Positions 45,850 through 58,058 of a stretch of DNA of 64,000 nucleotides are shown one piece after another (position 1 is the first letter of the stretch; each line of letters opens with the position of its first letter). This DNA comes from Marasmius tenuissimus (taxonomy: Eukaryota; Basidiomycota; Agaricomycetes; Agaricales; Marasmiaceae). The notes under the pieces were generated by a model. That model searched no databases and was not told the origin of the DNA. It worked only from the letters and a program-made list of their open reading frames with translations. The stretch is from NCBI GenBank assembly GCA_029532415.1, contig JAQOTA010000015.1:1488001-1552000 (forward strand). Direction: 5' to 3'. The position numbers and the translations under genes are program-made.

Positions 45850-48800
45850 ATGGCCAAGACGAAGGACCAAAAATCCATCACAAAATTCTTCGCGAAGAAA
45901 GGCCATGAAGAGCCGGAACCCACCCCCTCTGCGTCTGACAGTGAGGTCGAGCCTCAGGCCAACACACCCGCTGCGAAGAAGACCGGTACTACACGTGGAA
46001 GTGCACCAGACGCGTCCGAACTTCCACCAATAAACGAAATCCCCTCAATCTTTGCTGATCTCGTCAGCAGAGCTCCCAAAGTCAAAGAAGTCGCCGAACA
46101 TGTTGCAGGTCGCAAGCTTCGCGTCGCTACGATGTGTTCCGGAACTGAATCTCCCCTGCTTGCCCTCGAACTCATTCAGAAATCTATGAAGGATCAATAT
46201 GAAGTGGATCTACAGGTCGAGCACGTTTTTTCATGCGAAATAGAGCCTTTCAAGCAGGCCTACATTGAGCGGAACTTCCATCCACCTCTCCTGTTCCGTG
46301 ATGTGTGCGAGTTGGGCAACGCGGAAGCGTGAGTTGTCGTCAACTTTGCTCTTCTTTCATGCTGACACATGTTCTTCCAAAGCCATACGGCCTACGGCGC
46401 TTTGGCACCCGTTCCGGGTGATGTGGATCTCCTGGTCGCAGGGACATCCTGCGTTGATTATTCCAACCTCAACAACGAGAAGCAAGACATCGATGCCAAC
46501 GGAGAATCTGGTCGAACATTCCGTGGCATGATGAGTTGGGTGGACAACCATCGCCCACCTCTTGTCATTCTGGAGAACGTCTGTTCAGCGCCATGGGATA
46601 GGGTCAAAGAGAAGTTCGAGAAGTATGGATATAGCGCGGAGTACGCTCGGGTTGACACCAAGTTCTACTACATTCCTCACACCAGAACTCGAGTCTATCT
46701 TGTAGCTGTGGACGCGAAGAACTCATCCATCCCGGCCAAATGGAAAGATATGGTCATGACCGAACTTCGACGACCTGCATCTTCGACACTCGACGAGTTC
46801 TTGCTTCCGACGGACGACCCTAGAATTCACCAAGCGAGGCAGAAACTGGTCGCAGAGAGTTATAATGCCTCAGACAGGAAGACTGGGCGAACGGATTGGG
46901 GTCGGTGTGAGTCCAGGCATCAACGTGCACGTCTAGAGGAGGAGCTGGGACCCAAGAGGCCCTTGACGTCTTGGGAAGAAGGTGAGGATATCTACTGGAA
47001 TTGGGCTCGACAGAATCTCATGCACGATCTACATAGGGGGCACTTGCAAACTGTTGGACTTCGCCTGGACTGACTGGGGCGCTGCTCAGGTCGAAAGAGT
47101 TTGGGATCTGATGGATATTAGTCTCCTTCGAGATGCGAAGCGTGGTTTCGACCCTTCATATCGAACGTGAGTCTCGCTACTCAAACCTACTTTCAGAGAC
47201 TGACTCCCCGCCCAGCCAAGTATGGAATCTATCACAGAACGTCGACAGGACAATCGGTTCAGGGAAAGTGGGAATATGTCCCTGCCTGACCCCGTCGATG
47301 ATTCCGTACATTACCAACCGTGGAGGGCCTATGGTCGGGCTGGAAGCTCTGTCCATGCAAGGCCTCCCTGTTGATAAACTGCTGCTCACTAGGGAGACAG
47401 AGGATCAGCTCGCGGACTTGGCTGGGAATGCCATGTCCACTACTGTTGTGGGAACATGCATTATTGCCGCTCTCGTCACCGGCAGGAAGTTCCTGAAGGC
47501 TGGCAATGACACAGTCAGCTACGAAGCAAAGAGTGGATGCGAGGAAGTGGAATCCAAGCAGGAGGATAAGATGGAAGTCGATGAAGTAGTCGACTCAGTG
47601 GATGACCATGTCGTCGGAGAGCAGGATCTCGTCTACCATCCACTCGATTTGTCGGTCACGAAAAGTCATACTCTCCCGGACCTTCTCAAAAGCGCCTCCA
47701 AGAGTGTCCGCCTATGTCAGTGTGAAGGAAGGACCGACATGACCGACAGGCCACTATTTCGCTGTGTTGACTGCGACACCTCGTCATGCAAGAAGTGTGG
47801 CGGACGACCGGAACACAATCCCATCCCCATCGACGAAGACCGCGTTCCTCCGTCAGAATTCGACCGTATTCTCAAGTCCACACTTCCCATGTGCCTCTCC
47901 TTTTCCGGCGTGACTCAGACACTCCTGGACGAGCTACAGAGCCAGTATGGCTGTGACATCGAGTCCAAAATTTGGGATAAATGGAGTGCAGCAGTGTTAC
48001 GAGCTTCAACTTCTGAACTCCGTTTCGTTGAGCTCAAACGCCAGGAAATCTGGAGTGCTGTGTACCGCTCTCCCACCGCCTCCTTGGAGCTATATCTGCA
48101 TCCACGGTCTCCAGAGTGGCGATTGTTCGCCAAGGCCCTCGACACCGAGCCAGCAAATGCCGTGATTCGACAGGTGCTGGAAGCTCCCGTCGGTCGTTTG
48201 ACGTGTTCAGGAGACTTGCTTCAGGGCAAGTGGGAGTTCGCATTCCCCGAGAAACGTTCGACCACTGTGACGTTGACAGGCGCCGGAGAGCCAGTGCCGT
48301 CCTGGGGCGCGCGTCTGGGCTTGAACAGTGAAGACTTCCGCACTCAAAAGGTCCATTCTGTGCTACGCGTCACAGTCCCCGATGATGGCAAGGAGATCTT
48401 CGACCGCGACATCAGCGGTGAATATGAGCTCCTGGAGCGTTGTGGGACGGCTAATGGTGCCCTTCACAAGCGGCGGGCAAGTGAGGGAGACGACCTTCCG
48501 CCGTTGTTCTTGCTCATGGATCCCCATCGAACGAAGGAATCTGAGGACTCCTTCGTTTTCACTCAGAGCATCCGTCGGTATGAGTTTGGCGAAAACCGAC
48601 CCATCGTCGCGAAATTGGATTCCGCTTGGAGACAATCCGAGACGGCTGAGGAAGAGGTGGCTTGTTATCTGCCGTTCCGTTGGCTTACTTCCAGTGGTGT
48701 GGCATTGCAGGTACGCTTCTCATTCTCTTTCTTAACTAGCGAACCTCATCTAATATTCGTTCAATAGCCGACTCACGGACAAGATGCACAGTTCGGTATC

Positions 48801-51800
48801 CCCGAAGCCCTGCAGGTATCTGTCTCGCAGGACGCATGCCGCAGTGCAGTGGCATTCCTGGCATGTAGCGTTCCTTTACGTGGTCAAGCTGGATCGGAGT
48901 GGCCTACAGGAACATGGGGCGAGGTGGATAAGATTCACGAGCGAGAGACGTATCGTGCCATAGCCTGGCTTTTGGAGCGCGTGCGACGTGCAGAGGACCA
49001 CTTTGCAGACTGGCAGCAAGTCACTCTTCCCTACGATCACCTAGGCTGCGAACGTTGTGCACCCTCGGCACCCCAAGTTCGATATGTCAACGCCGGCAAG
49101 AAGATTGCGGCCATTGAGGATCCAGTCGAAGCTGGGGAATACGAACGGAAGCTGAAGCAAAGGCCTAGCCCTTTCATCACACAACTGAAACGGCTGGAAG
49201 ACGACACCGGCCTGGTTCGCGTGGGCCTGAACGTTTCCTCCCTCCTCCATCGCGCGACGTCGAGACTGCCAAGGGGGAGTGGTCGCAGTGATGTCCAACT
49301 GTCCTGGCGAATCAATACGAACTTCACGCCTGCTGCACACATTCCATTAGGCAAATTCGTTTTGAAGAGCAACAAAAAGGATATCGAACATGCACAACCC
49401 CCTCACTTCAAGACACCTTTACGGAAGGAACAGCTTCGCTCCTTGGAATGGATGTTGAAGCAGGAATCTCCGCAAGCTGAGCCCTTCGTCGAGGAAGAGG
49501 TGGCCGAGGCGATTCTGGCACCCCTCGGATGGCGTGCAGAAGGCAGGGCGCAGCGAGCTGTTCATGTCCGAGGTGGCGTTCTAGCTGACCAGGTTGGATA
49601 CGGCAAGACCGCTATATCGCTGGGGTTGATCGACTGTACGCACGATACTGTGAAGAAGGAGTTCGAGAAGGCAGATCCCATACCTGGGAAGATCAATATC
49701 CATGCAACTCTTGTTATTGTACCGCCTCATCTGACGAGGCAATGGGACTCCGAAGTCACGAAGTTCACGACAAAGAAGAGGTTCAAGACTCTTGTGTTGT
49801 CGTCCGTCACGAATCTCAACTCGGCCACCATCGAGGATTTCCAAGAGGCCGATATCATCATTGTAGCGTCTAACATCTTCAAGAGCGCGACTTATCTCGA
49901 GAACCTCAGCAATTTTGCAGGGACAGCTGCTTTGCCCAACAAGGAAGGTCGTCACTTCAATGCACACCTGAGGACAGTTTGCGCGTCCCTGAAGGTTCAG
50001 GCGGATAGATTGCGGGACGAGGGCGCAAGTGCTGTGAAAACTGACATCGCGGATGCACAGAAACGAGGTATTTGCTTTTACGTGCATATCTATCAACGTA
50101 GCTGACCTATTTTGGCTGCATCAGTGGAGGAAGAAGAGGCTGCGTTGGCCGCTAAAGCACAGTCAAAGCGACTCAAGGGGAAGTCCTACCGGGAAGCTGT
50201 GGAAAAGGTTGTGGAAGACCAACAGACGACGGACGCGAAGGTACCGAAGGCGGAGGGAGGAACCACCAGTTCCAAACGAACGAAACTAGTTCTGGACTCG
50301 GTCATGATTCCTCCGTATTCCGAATCGTCTGCCGCACAGACAGAGGACTCATCTGACGAACATCTCGCCGATGTTTCTAATGTGCCGAAGAGGAAACCCC
50401 GTGCCGCCGCCAAGCGAGTAACCGTCGTTGAATCGGATGAGGGGAGTAGCGAGGAGGAACCCCCCAAGAAACCGAAAGGGAAGGCAAAGGCAAAGGCGGC
50501 GTCAAAGAAATCGCGCTCAAAAGCGGTCCCCCGTCGCAAGAAGAAGGCGAGCGACAGCGACGAAAGTTTCGCTGAGGAGAGTGAACAAGACGATGATAGT
50601 TCGGGTTCCGAGGTGGCCTCCGACGATGAAGATGATGACGTCCCGGTTTCGAAGACTAAGAAGAAGCCCAGCAAGCCGGCCAAAGGGAAGCGCTCGGCCA
50701 CCTCCTCAACCGCTGGTTCCTCCGACGTCGATATGGAGGTTGACGCGGAACCCTCGGAGACAAAGAAGGGAACTAAGAGGAAATCGACTGTGAAGGATGA
50801 GCCGCCTGCTAAGAGGCAAAAGAGGGCCGACAACGATCCATGGAAATTGGGCACTGCGCAAGTCCGTCGAGACTGGACCCAAATGTGCTGTCCACCTCTG
50901 GAGATATTCAACTTTGCTCGTAAGGTTGTTGACGAGTACACCTACCTCGACGGGAAGGTCCATTCCCTTGTAACGAGCCTGACTGCTGATCGGCTCTGGG
51001 TCTTGTCGGGAACGCCACCCATCCACGATTTTGGTGCCCTGAAGACGATTTCCCCCTTCCTTGGTGTCCACCTTGGAATAGACGACGACTCTGAGGGTAA
51101 CTCACAGGAGGTCAAGAAGCGCCGCCGGGAGCGAACCGGTGAGTACCTTAGGGCGAGCTGAGGGCGCTCAACTAATTTACCCATCCAGATGTGGAAAAGT
51201 TTCATTCATTCAGAGAAGTTCATAGCCTGGAATGGCATGCGCATCGGCACGAGCACGGGCAGAAATTCTTGGACACATTCGTTCGACAGGCAAGTATATT
51301 CATATCTCTTTCCATTTTCCGGATTACTGAGCAGGTCTTTGCGTACAGAATATTGCGGAGATAGATGAGATTCCATGGACCGAAAAACACCTCGAGGTTG
51401 TTTTACCTGCTGCTGAGCGAGCGATATACCTCGAGCTGGAACACCACTTACGTGCTTTGGATATGACGATCAAGCGTGGTCGGAAGACCGAGAGTGACAG
51501 GGAGAAGAGAGTCACTCAAGCGTTGGGGGAAAGCCAGTGCGTATCCTTTGCATAATCTCACGGCTCCATTTCTCACTCTTACGGGTCAGGTCGGCAGAAG
51601 AAGCTCTCTTGAAGCGCTGTTCCCATTTCGAGCTCGAAACCGTCAACGAAAACGCGATGAAAGCATGCGATGTTATCGTCAAAGCACGACAGAAGCAACT
51701 GGATGACTGCAAAGCTGAGCTCTTGAAATCTATAACAGCTGGGGTTAAGAGGGAAAAGACGCTTGGCAATGTTGGCGCAGAGTCCATGTTCCATGAGTGG

Positions 51801-52789
51801 GCTCGTGTATGTCGCACGGAGGGCGTGGAGGACGAAGACGCCACCAAAATGGTCTTGGAGCTGATTGAAGAGGCAGAGGTCCCGCCCACCAAGAAGGTTC
51901 GCAAAGAGGAACAGAAGCTCAGCGAAAAGGTCAAGGCAGCTGTCTGGGAGCACCGCGAGAAGACGCACGAGATTAGACGTCTTACGAAGGAGCTTGTGGG
52001 TCGTGTCCGATCCCTTCGCTACTTCACAATTGTCCGTGATCTTCAGAAACAACGGCAAACACCACCGAAACTCTCCTGCCCCCGCTGCGAGCGCGACGGT
52101 CTCTCCGTTGAAGAGACGTCCATCCTTTCGTCTTGTGGGCATAGTGGTTGCAAGGATTGTGTCAAGGCATGCGCAGACAAGGAAGAATGTGTCGACGCAT
52201 CTTGCAAGTCTGCTGCACGTGTTATCAACATCGTCCAGGCTGAAACTCTCGGAGTCGATGATGCAGAACGCGACGGGCGAGGCAAGCATTTTGGCAAGAA
52301 GCTCGAGAAAGTCATCCATCTTATCAAGTAGGTGAATTCTGGTGTCCGTTCCAGCTCTGTTTCTCACAGGTGTATCTTAGACAAGAGGTTCCGAAGGATG
52401 AACGTGTGCTTCTGTTCGTCCAGTTCCCCGACCTCATGCAGAAGGTTGGCGAAGCTTTGGCGCACAACAAGATCAAGTACCTCGAGATTAAGGGCTCAGC
52501 GACTCAGCGAAGTAAAAACCTGGAAAAGTTCCAGAACAACTCGGAGGAGCGCGTTTTGCTACTCAACCTGATGGACGAGAGTGCGAGTGGCGCCAACCTG
52601 ACCAACGCAAATCATGCCATCTTCTTGTCACCCTTGCTGGCTCCTAGTCAGGAGATCTACCAGGCTTGCGAGACGCAAGCGGTTGGTCGTTTGGTTCGCT
52701 ATGGACAGACGAAGCACGTTAATATCTATCGGTGTATCACTAAGGACACCATCGACGAGGAGATTTACGAACAGAGAAGGAAAAAGTAG
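45850..52789 (+). CDS. DNMT5: DNMT5-type cytosine methyltransferase with RING and SNF2 ATPase
   Basis: DNMT5 is the ATP-dependent maintenance CpG methyltransferase known from Cryptococcus. Roughly 12 exons encode about 2,100 residues. Order: PCNA-box-like N-terminus (MAKTKDQKSITKFFAKK); methyltransferase with motif I ATMCSGTESPLLALE, motif IV LLVAGTSCVDYSNLNNEK (catalytic Cys), motif VI VILENVCSAPWD, motif VIII HTRTRVYLVA and motif X LAGNAMSTTVVGTCIIAAL; a CxC/CxxC cluster (CQCEGRTDM...CVDCDTSSCKKCGG); SNF2 ATPase with ADQVGYGKTAISLGLI, VIVPPHLTRQWDSEV, a 250-residue Lys/Ser/acidic insert, VVDEYTYLDG and DRLWVLSGTPP; RING CPRCERDGLSVEE...CGHSGCKDC; helicase-C LLLNLMDESASGANLT and QAVGRLVRYGQ. 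I see no chromodomain, BAH or RFTS domain. The start is the first in-frame ATG. Confidence 0.95.
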
Positions 52790-52880
52790 GCTGATCTGTC
52801 TCCGATATTGTAGTTACTGTATGTATGGGTTTCCGTCTGTTAGAGTCTTTGGTATCATAAGCTGGGTATGTAATTTTAAT

Positions 52881-54417
52881 TCAGACTGAAATAATTGTGT
52901 TCAACCTGATTCGTATTGATCTGCGAACCTGTAAGCATAGCAACCCCCAATGTGATAACCGTTTACTCACATACGATGCATCAATATTGTTAGAGTCCGA
53001 TTCACCCATGAGCAACATCGTGGTCCTGAACTCCGTCTCCAAGAGGTCAATCATCTTCAGAACTCCGTCCTCTCCCCATATGTTGGCGAATATCGGGCTT
53101 CGACCTAAACCCACGGCCTTTGCACCCAATGCCAGCAAAGTGATAACGTGGTCACCTCGTCTCACTCCGCCATCTGCATACACCTCCATCTTCTCGAAAA
53201 CCTCGGGAGCATTGCGGCGTATGTCTAGCAAGATTTCGACCGCAGTTGGCGCGCCGTCAAGAGTTCTACCACCGTGATTCGAAACATAAATCGCCGGGAA
53301 TCCAAGCTCTAAGCAAGTGCGAGCGTCCGCAGCAGTTCGAATGCCCTTGGGAACAATTGGAAGCGAGGTCAGATTGCGGAAGTCTGCTAATGATTGGAGA
53401 TCGAAATCCGTAGAGTGGCCAGACCTGCATGAGGTACTCAATGGTTGGTTATCAACCTGCGAAAATAAAGTTCAGATACGCACTCCGTTCGCGGTCCAGT
53501 CTCGCGCAAATAGCGGGTCCTGTGAAAAAGCCACGATTTAACAAACGCCTCCGCCCCGGATCAGGAAATACTTCAAGCTTGGGGCTCTCACCTTATCCCA
53601 TTGATTCCGACATTGTCTACAGTAAGGAATACCGCCTTGAATCCAAGCGATTCCATACGCCCTAGCTCGTCTCTTATCCGGGAGCGATTGGACCAAATGT
53701 ACTCTTGGTGAAACATGGTCTGATTCTCCAATCCAACTGCAGCGATTTCCTCCATGCTCTTTGTCGCGCTAATGCTAGGCTAGGTCATGCTCAGCACCAA
53801 GAACCCCACACGAGTGATTCAAGGTTTGCTCACCACATACAAAATACCCTTCTTTCCCGCAGCAGTGGCGAGAGATAGTTCGGCAGATTCATTGGCGCGT
53901 CCTGCGGATGCTGCGGGGGCAATAAAGAATGGGAGAGAAAAGTTGTGCCCAAGGATAGTGGTACTGCATGCCGGCGCCAAGGTCAGTTTTTGTGTCGACA
54001 TCGAACTTGGTTTCAACTCACGCCAGATTGACATCAGAGACGTCCTTGAAGGATTGGCCGGGTATCCGAACTTTCTTCCATATCTCGAGATTGGCCTGGT
54101 ACGTGACCTCGTCGAGTGCCCCTGTTCTGAAGTACGCTGGGCAAAAGCCAAGAATGTTATGTACCTCAAAACGATGAACGATGGACCATTTGAATGTACT
54201 TGCCGTAGGAACGACGGGACAGTGTGTTTTTTGCAGCGATTTGAAAGTCGTTCAATGACCACATATCCTCGAGTGGAGGTAGTTCACCCGCATCCCAAGC
54301 CGTTGTGTCGAGTCCAGTATCGGGAAGGCCTTCCATATCAATTTCGACAGCGAAGGCGTTGAGCAGAACCCAGCAAGTCCACAGGAGGAGGCATGATACA
54401 AGCTTCGACAAGGACAT
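52881..54417 (-). CDS. Secreted FMN-dependent 2-hydroxyacid oxidase/dehydrogenase
   Basis: This belongs to the FMN alpha-hydroxyacid dehydrogenase family (glycolate/lactate oxidase type). A signal peptide is clear (MSLSKLVSCLLLWTCWVLLNAFA). Then come DMWSLNDFQIAAKNTLSRRS, ALDEVTYQANLEIWKKVRIP, FSLPFFIAPAASAGRANESA, LYVPSISATKSMEEIAA, FHQEYIWSNRSRIRDELGRM, LTVDNVGINGI, RNLTSLPIVPKGIRTAADAR, the catalytic/FMN motif YVSNHGGRTLDGAPTAVEI (active-site His) and YADGGVRRGDHVITLLALGA with AVGLGRSPIFAN. No cytochrome b5 domain is present, unlike mitochondrial CYB2. One intron (54137-54203) has a GC donor (TACG|GCAAGT), needed to join RRSY to FRTGALDEV. A 42-nt intron near the stop could be retained in frame. 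The substrate is unknown. Confidence 0.85.
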
Positions 54418-55114
54418 GCGAGCAGATATTCGGGGTAAGGAAGATTTCACTAGCTGTTACTTATGTATGGTTGAGTTCGGCTATACGAATCACACGAAGG
54501 TGAGCGTCCACCCGAGCATAAACTGCTTGGCCGGAATGCTGAGCGAAACCCGAGCTCGGAGTGGGAACACGGATGTCGTACCTCCCGAAATCGAGAAGAA
54601 CCGCGTCTTAATTCTAAACGGTTCCGGAGCTCTAAACAGCGCGGTACCGTGAGAGAGAAACGAAGGGTTTATTGGCATGGCGCTAGATAAGAGCGTAACA
54701 TGGAAGAATGTGGTTTCAGAAAGGAAGACGGGGAACTATCGGATCTCTAAGCCAAGTATGTCGAGTGATGGAAGGCATCTGAAGTAAAGTTGCGTGGCAT
54801 CGTTTTTCGTCATCCGTATGGGTGGATGCGATATCCAGTGGTCGCAAGCGGTGGTTGTTGGAGTCGCCCGTGGGATGCAGTCATGGTAACAGGCTGATAC
54901 CATGCGTAAATTCCGAGTGGCTATGCAGCTCTCCCCAGTCGTCCCCAGCAGTCCCCTCGTCCGTGCATACATAGGCGCGGATGTCGTGTTGGCGTTCAAG
55001 AATGCGACGGAAAATATTTCTGGTCGTCGTGATATAGTGCTTCAGTCCAGGTAAACAGGTCACTCTAGCATTATAATGGAAATAGCGTTATACATACAAT
55101 CACGGTCCGCTTGC
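54418..55114. other. Intergenic region between hydroxyacid oxidase and CRIPT
   Basis: This 697-bp stretch lies upstream of the oxidase and downstream of CRIPT, both on the minus strand. Minus-strand open frames at 54881-55063 and 54736-54999 were inspected and not recognised. It probably holds the oxidase promoter and the CRIPT 3' UTR. Confidence 0.4.
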
Positions 55115-55583
55115 TACTTGCTCGACATTGCATAGCCTGTTGTGTCCAAGATCTGCTTGCCACATATTGAACATAATCCCTTCCTGTAAGCGCAGCCTGT
55201 GATGAAGTCCAGCTTATGAGAACACAGAATGCCTTGAGACCCAAAATAGATGACGTACCATGGCAGTATTTCGCCTTATTCTGCGTACACGGCTGTTTAC
55301 AATCTTTACATTTCCCTTGATAAGGCTTTTAATGTATCTATGTCAGTAAAAAGAAAGAGAACAAAAGGGCAAAAGGGACTCACCTGGAACCTATTCTTCG
55401 AGCTCCCAGGACGACTCAACAACTTGTTCTCTCCAACTTTACGGGAACCATCCTTAATAGCAGATGAACTCGCAGTGAATGGGTCTGGTGCAGCCACTTT
55501 CGAGAGTTTCTAGAGGATTCGTAGGTGAAACGGAGACCTGGACCGAGGAGCGAACGTACCTTCTCACATTTCTTGCAGACCAT
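55115..55583 (-). CDS. CRIPT: CRIPT-family cysteine-rich protein
   Basis: CRIPT homologues are small zinc-binding proteins, named in animals for PDZ binding and associated with the minor spliceosome. Four exons give about 99 residues: MVCKKCEK | KLSKVAAPDPFTASSSAIKD, GSRKVGENKLLSRPGSSKNR, FQ | PYQGKCKDCKQPCTQNKAKY, CHG | CAYRKGLCSICGKQILDTTG, YAMSSK. The spaced CxxC pairs, the GENKLLS block and the C-terminal CAYRKGLCSICGK(Q/K)ILDT block are the family signature. Introns are 55510-55559, 55326-55383 and 55197-55258, all GT-AG. Exon 1 is only 24 nt. The gene is easy to miss because no exon forms a long open frame. Confidence 0.93.
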
Positions 55584-56322
55584 GTCGTGGATGAGTCGGA
55601 GGAACGAATTACAGAAGGGATCGGTGGCGATGCTGCCACAACTAATCTCACGTAATCGGACAGCCCTTTACAATTCCAAAATTGGCAGGTCAGTCCCTTT
55701 CACCACAACCATTTCAACGCCTTCAATACTCCAAGTTGATCCAGTTTTACTTCTCAACGATCGCAGTCAAACAACAATAATTCAAGGTTTATTATATGGT
55801 GCCCTTGACTATAGAGCCTGAACTTTCCCTAGTTTTGGGCCCAACCTCCCAAATTCTGTCTCGAACCTTTTTGGAAGGTCGTTCCCTGCACGAGGGCTCT
55901 TATTGTTGGAACCGGCGCCTATCTTCTCAGGTCCCTCCTCAAGTTTACCTTCATCAGTCGAACCTTGCTTTTTCCAAAGTAAAACACATACCGTTGACAT
56001 GGCAGCATTATCCGCTCAATGTGAACTTGGGCCCGGAGGGTACTCCTCACAAAAGATGTTGAACGCGGATCATCCGCGCCTATCATCGGGTAACGGAAAT
56101 TTTGGTGTCTTGTCCGTAGGTTGGCGCCAGAAAACAACAGCTCTGCAAACTTATCCACCGACCGATTGAAACGAGGCTATGAGCCCTCGATATTGGACGG
56201 CAACGCTTTTATATTTTTATTCTCTTTTCATCTACACCACGACCACTAACCGCGTCTTGTTCGAGTATAAAATCTCCTCAAAGTTGTACTACAAGGTCAG
56301 TATCACTGCACCCTTCTTTGAA
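55584..56322. other. Intergenic region between CRIPT and F-box gene
   Basis: These divergent genes share 739 bp of upstream DNA. Apart from one small candidate open frame at 55809-56000 (listed separately), nothing was recognised. Confidence 0.4.
55809..56000 (-). CDS. Possible small hypothetical protein (63 aa)
   Basis: An ATG-started, uninterrupted frame encodes a hydrophilic peptide with balanced charge (DEGKLEEGPEKIGAGSNN; PKRFETEFGRLGPKLGKV). The hydrophilic, Gly/Lys/Glu-rich composition looks more protein-like than the antisense frames around it. I do not recognise a family, and the overlapping plus-strand frames are also open. It could equally be noncoding promoter DNA of CRIPT or the F-box gene. 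Confidence 0.22.
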   Translation of the reverse strand: MSTVCVLLWKKQGSTDEGKLEEGPEKIGAGSNNKSPRAGNDLPKRFETEFGRLGPKLGKVQAL

Positions 56323-58058
56323 ATGCCCTCTCGTCGTCGTCTCAACTACGTACCTCGCTTCAGAGTAACCGATGATGTTCTCATCGCGATTCTGGCATAC
56401 CTCGACCCCCCATCCTTGTGGCGTGCTTGCAAGGTCAGGAAACGTACCGTCGTTCTCCGGTCACGACTGACATCCCCACGTAGGCGTTCAAGCGTATCTA
56501 CGCGTTAGTTATGGACGTACTAGGCCTCCGCTACAACTACGAGCTCGCGACCCTCGGATTCAAGGATGGACCCGTCATTCACGCCCGCGTTCCTCCTGTG
56601 TCTAGGCTTCAACTCCTCACTGCCTACAAGCAAGCCTGGAGCAAACTGTCGTGGACCTATGAATCCAAGACCCAAATTCCGCAGTCTGCTCGAGTTGGCT
56701 CCTCTGGCGGTTTCCTTCAACAGATCAGGGATCACGGCGGACCTGGGAATGCTATCCTTGATCTCATGGAGCTGCCCTCCACTAGAACCAACCGCCTTCC
56801 TGCATCCACGCGTCACCTTCGGTACATCTGCTCTGGCGTTGAGAGCCTGGCGATCGACCAGGTCCAAGGCCTTGTCGTAACCAGTCATGCTTTCAGGTTA
56901 GTGGGTTTTCCTTCCAGTCACGAACATTCTTTGATGAGTTGCTCTAAGTAGTCATCAAGGACACATCGGTATCCAGCTTTCCTTCCGGGATCTCTGGAGC
57001 TTTAATAAGCACCCCCGTGCCTGCGCGCCAACGTATGAGTTCTCAACCCAAGTATCTTCCCGTCTACGCCGAATCGATATCGCCGTATGTGGGTACCGAA
57101 TTGCCGTGTCTCTCGAGTTCTCCGGCGGACGAATGAGACACCTTGTTATGAACTGGTATACTTTCGATGCTAGGGTCCGTCTATCCTATTTCCGTCCATG
57201 AATTCCTTGCTGAGACTGTTGATGCAATTATCATTAGTGGCTCGAAGACGAAGACATCCTTTTCTTAGACGAGACTTACATCCTTGGCATCAACAAAAAG
57301 TCCAGTATCCCTTTTTTATGCCTCTACAACATCTCCAAGCCCTCCGGCGTCACTCCCATCCGTGAATTCGAACTTCCAGAGGCCTGGGACCACTCCATCA
57401 TCGAATTTTGTCCCAACGCTTCCCCAAGGTCAGACTACTCGTTGTCACCAAGCACTTTGTTCTACGCCGCTCCGGAAACCAGGATTCTCGCTATCAAAGC
57501 GAGGAAATCCTCTCGGGACCCTCAAGCCCCTTACACCCCGGAGACTTGGCTTTTCATCAGGGAGTCTTATTTCAGGCGTCTTTCCCGTCGGGACCCTGTG
57601 CGGATGTCCTGGAAACAATGGGGCCAATACTGTCTCGTAAAAGAGGTTATGAACTATCCCCCTTCGATGATTAGGGGGCCCTTCGTCGTCGGGACGAAAG
57701 TTTTTTACGTCGAGAACAGGGCGAATGGTACCCGCAGTTCTGCGGGATCTCGCTTGCACGCCATTGATTTTTCTCCGTTCGCGGACTCTGGCGACACTGG
57801 GCGAAGCTGGGTTTCGATGGGACCAAAAGCGGGGCTTGCTCCGAACGAGTACAGCAGGTCGATTCCTCCCGTCACCGTGGATGGGTTGTCTATCGATGAA
57901 CTCAGTGTCACGGAGGATAACATTGTTCTTTTCACGGTGAGTTTGGGACCTTAAGAAACGTGTGTCATTCTTACCGAAAGCGCTTATAGGAAGTATACCA
58001 TGGCTACCGCGTCGCCTCTGTATTGACATTGGGAGGGACCTTTGCTGTAAGGTATTAG
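56323..58058 (+). CDS. F-box protein of the agaricomycete expansion
   Basis: Start MPSRRRLNYVPRFRVTDDV leads into an F-box-like segment (DDVLIAILAYLDPPSLWRACK | AFKRIYAL, about residues 16-45), expected to bind Skp1. The rest reads LGLRYNYELATLGFKDGPV, LLTAYKQAWSKLSWTYESK, GHIGIQLSFRDLWSFNKHPR and SLEFSGGRMRHLVMNW, then (after introns) LEDEDILFLDETYILGINKK, IREFELPEAWDHSIIEFCPN, MSWKQWGQYCLVKEVMNYPP and FTEVYHGYRVASVLTLGGTF, ending AVRY. This layout, an F-box followed by about 450 residues of beta-rich repeats, recurs in many mushroom genomes. Five or more introns are needed and the junctions near 56900-57250 are approximate. The substrate is unknown. Confidence 0.72.

Noticed and set aside
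50186..50941. 251-codon minus-strand open frame inside DNMT5
   Set aside because: Antisense of the charged insert; it is an artefact of Lys/Glu/Ser codon bias and has no domain.
54736..55063. Minus-strand open frames between the oxidase and CRIPT
   Set aside because: Attempts to join them by GT-AG introns gave no recognisable protein; insufficient support for a gene.
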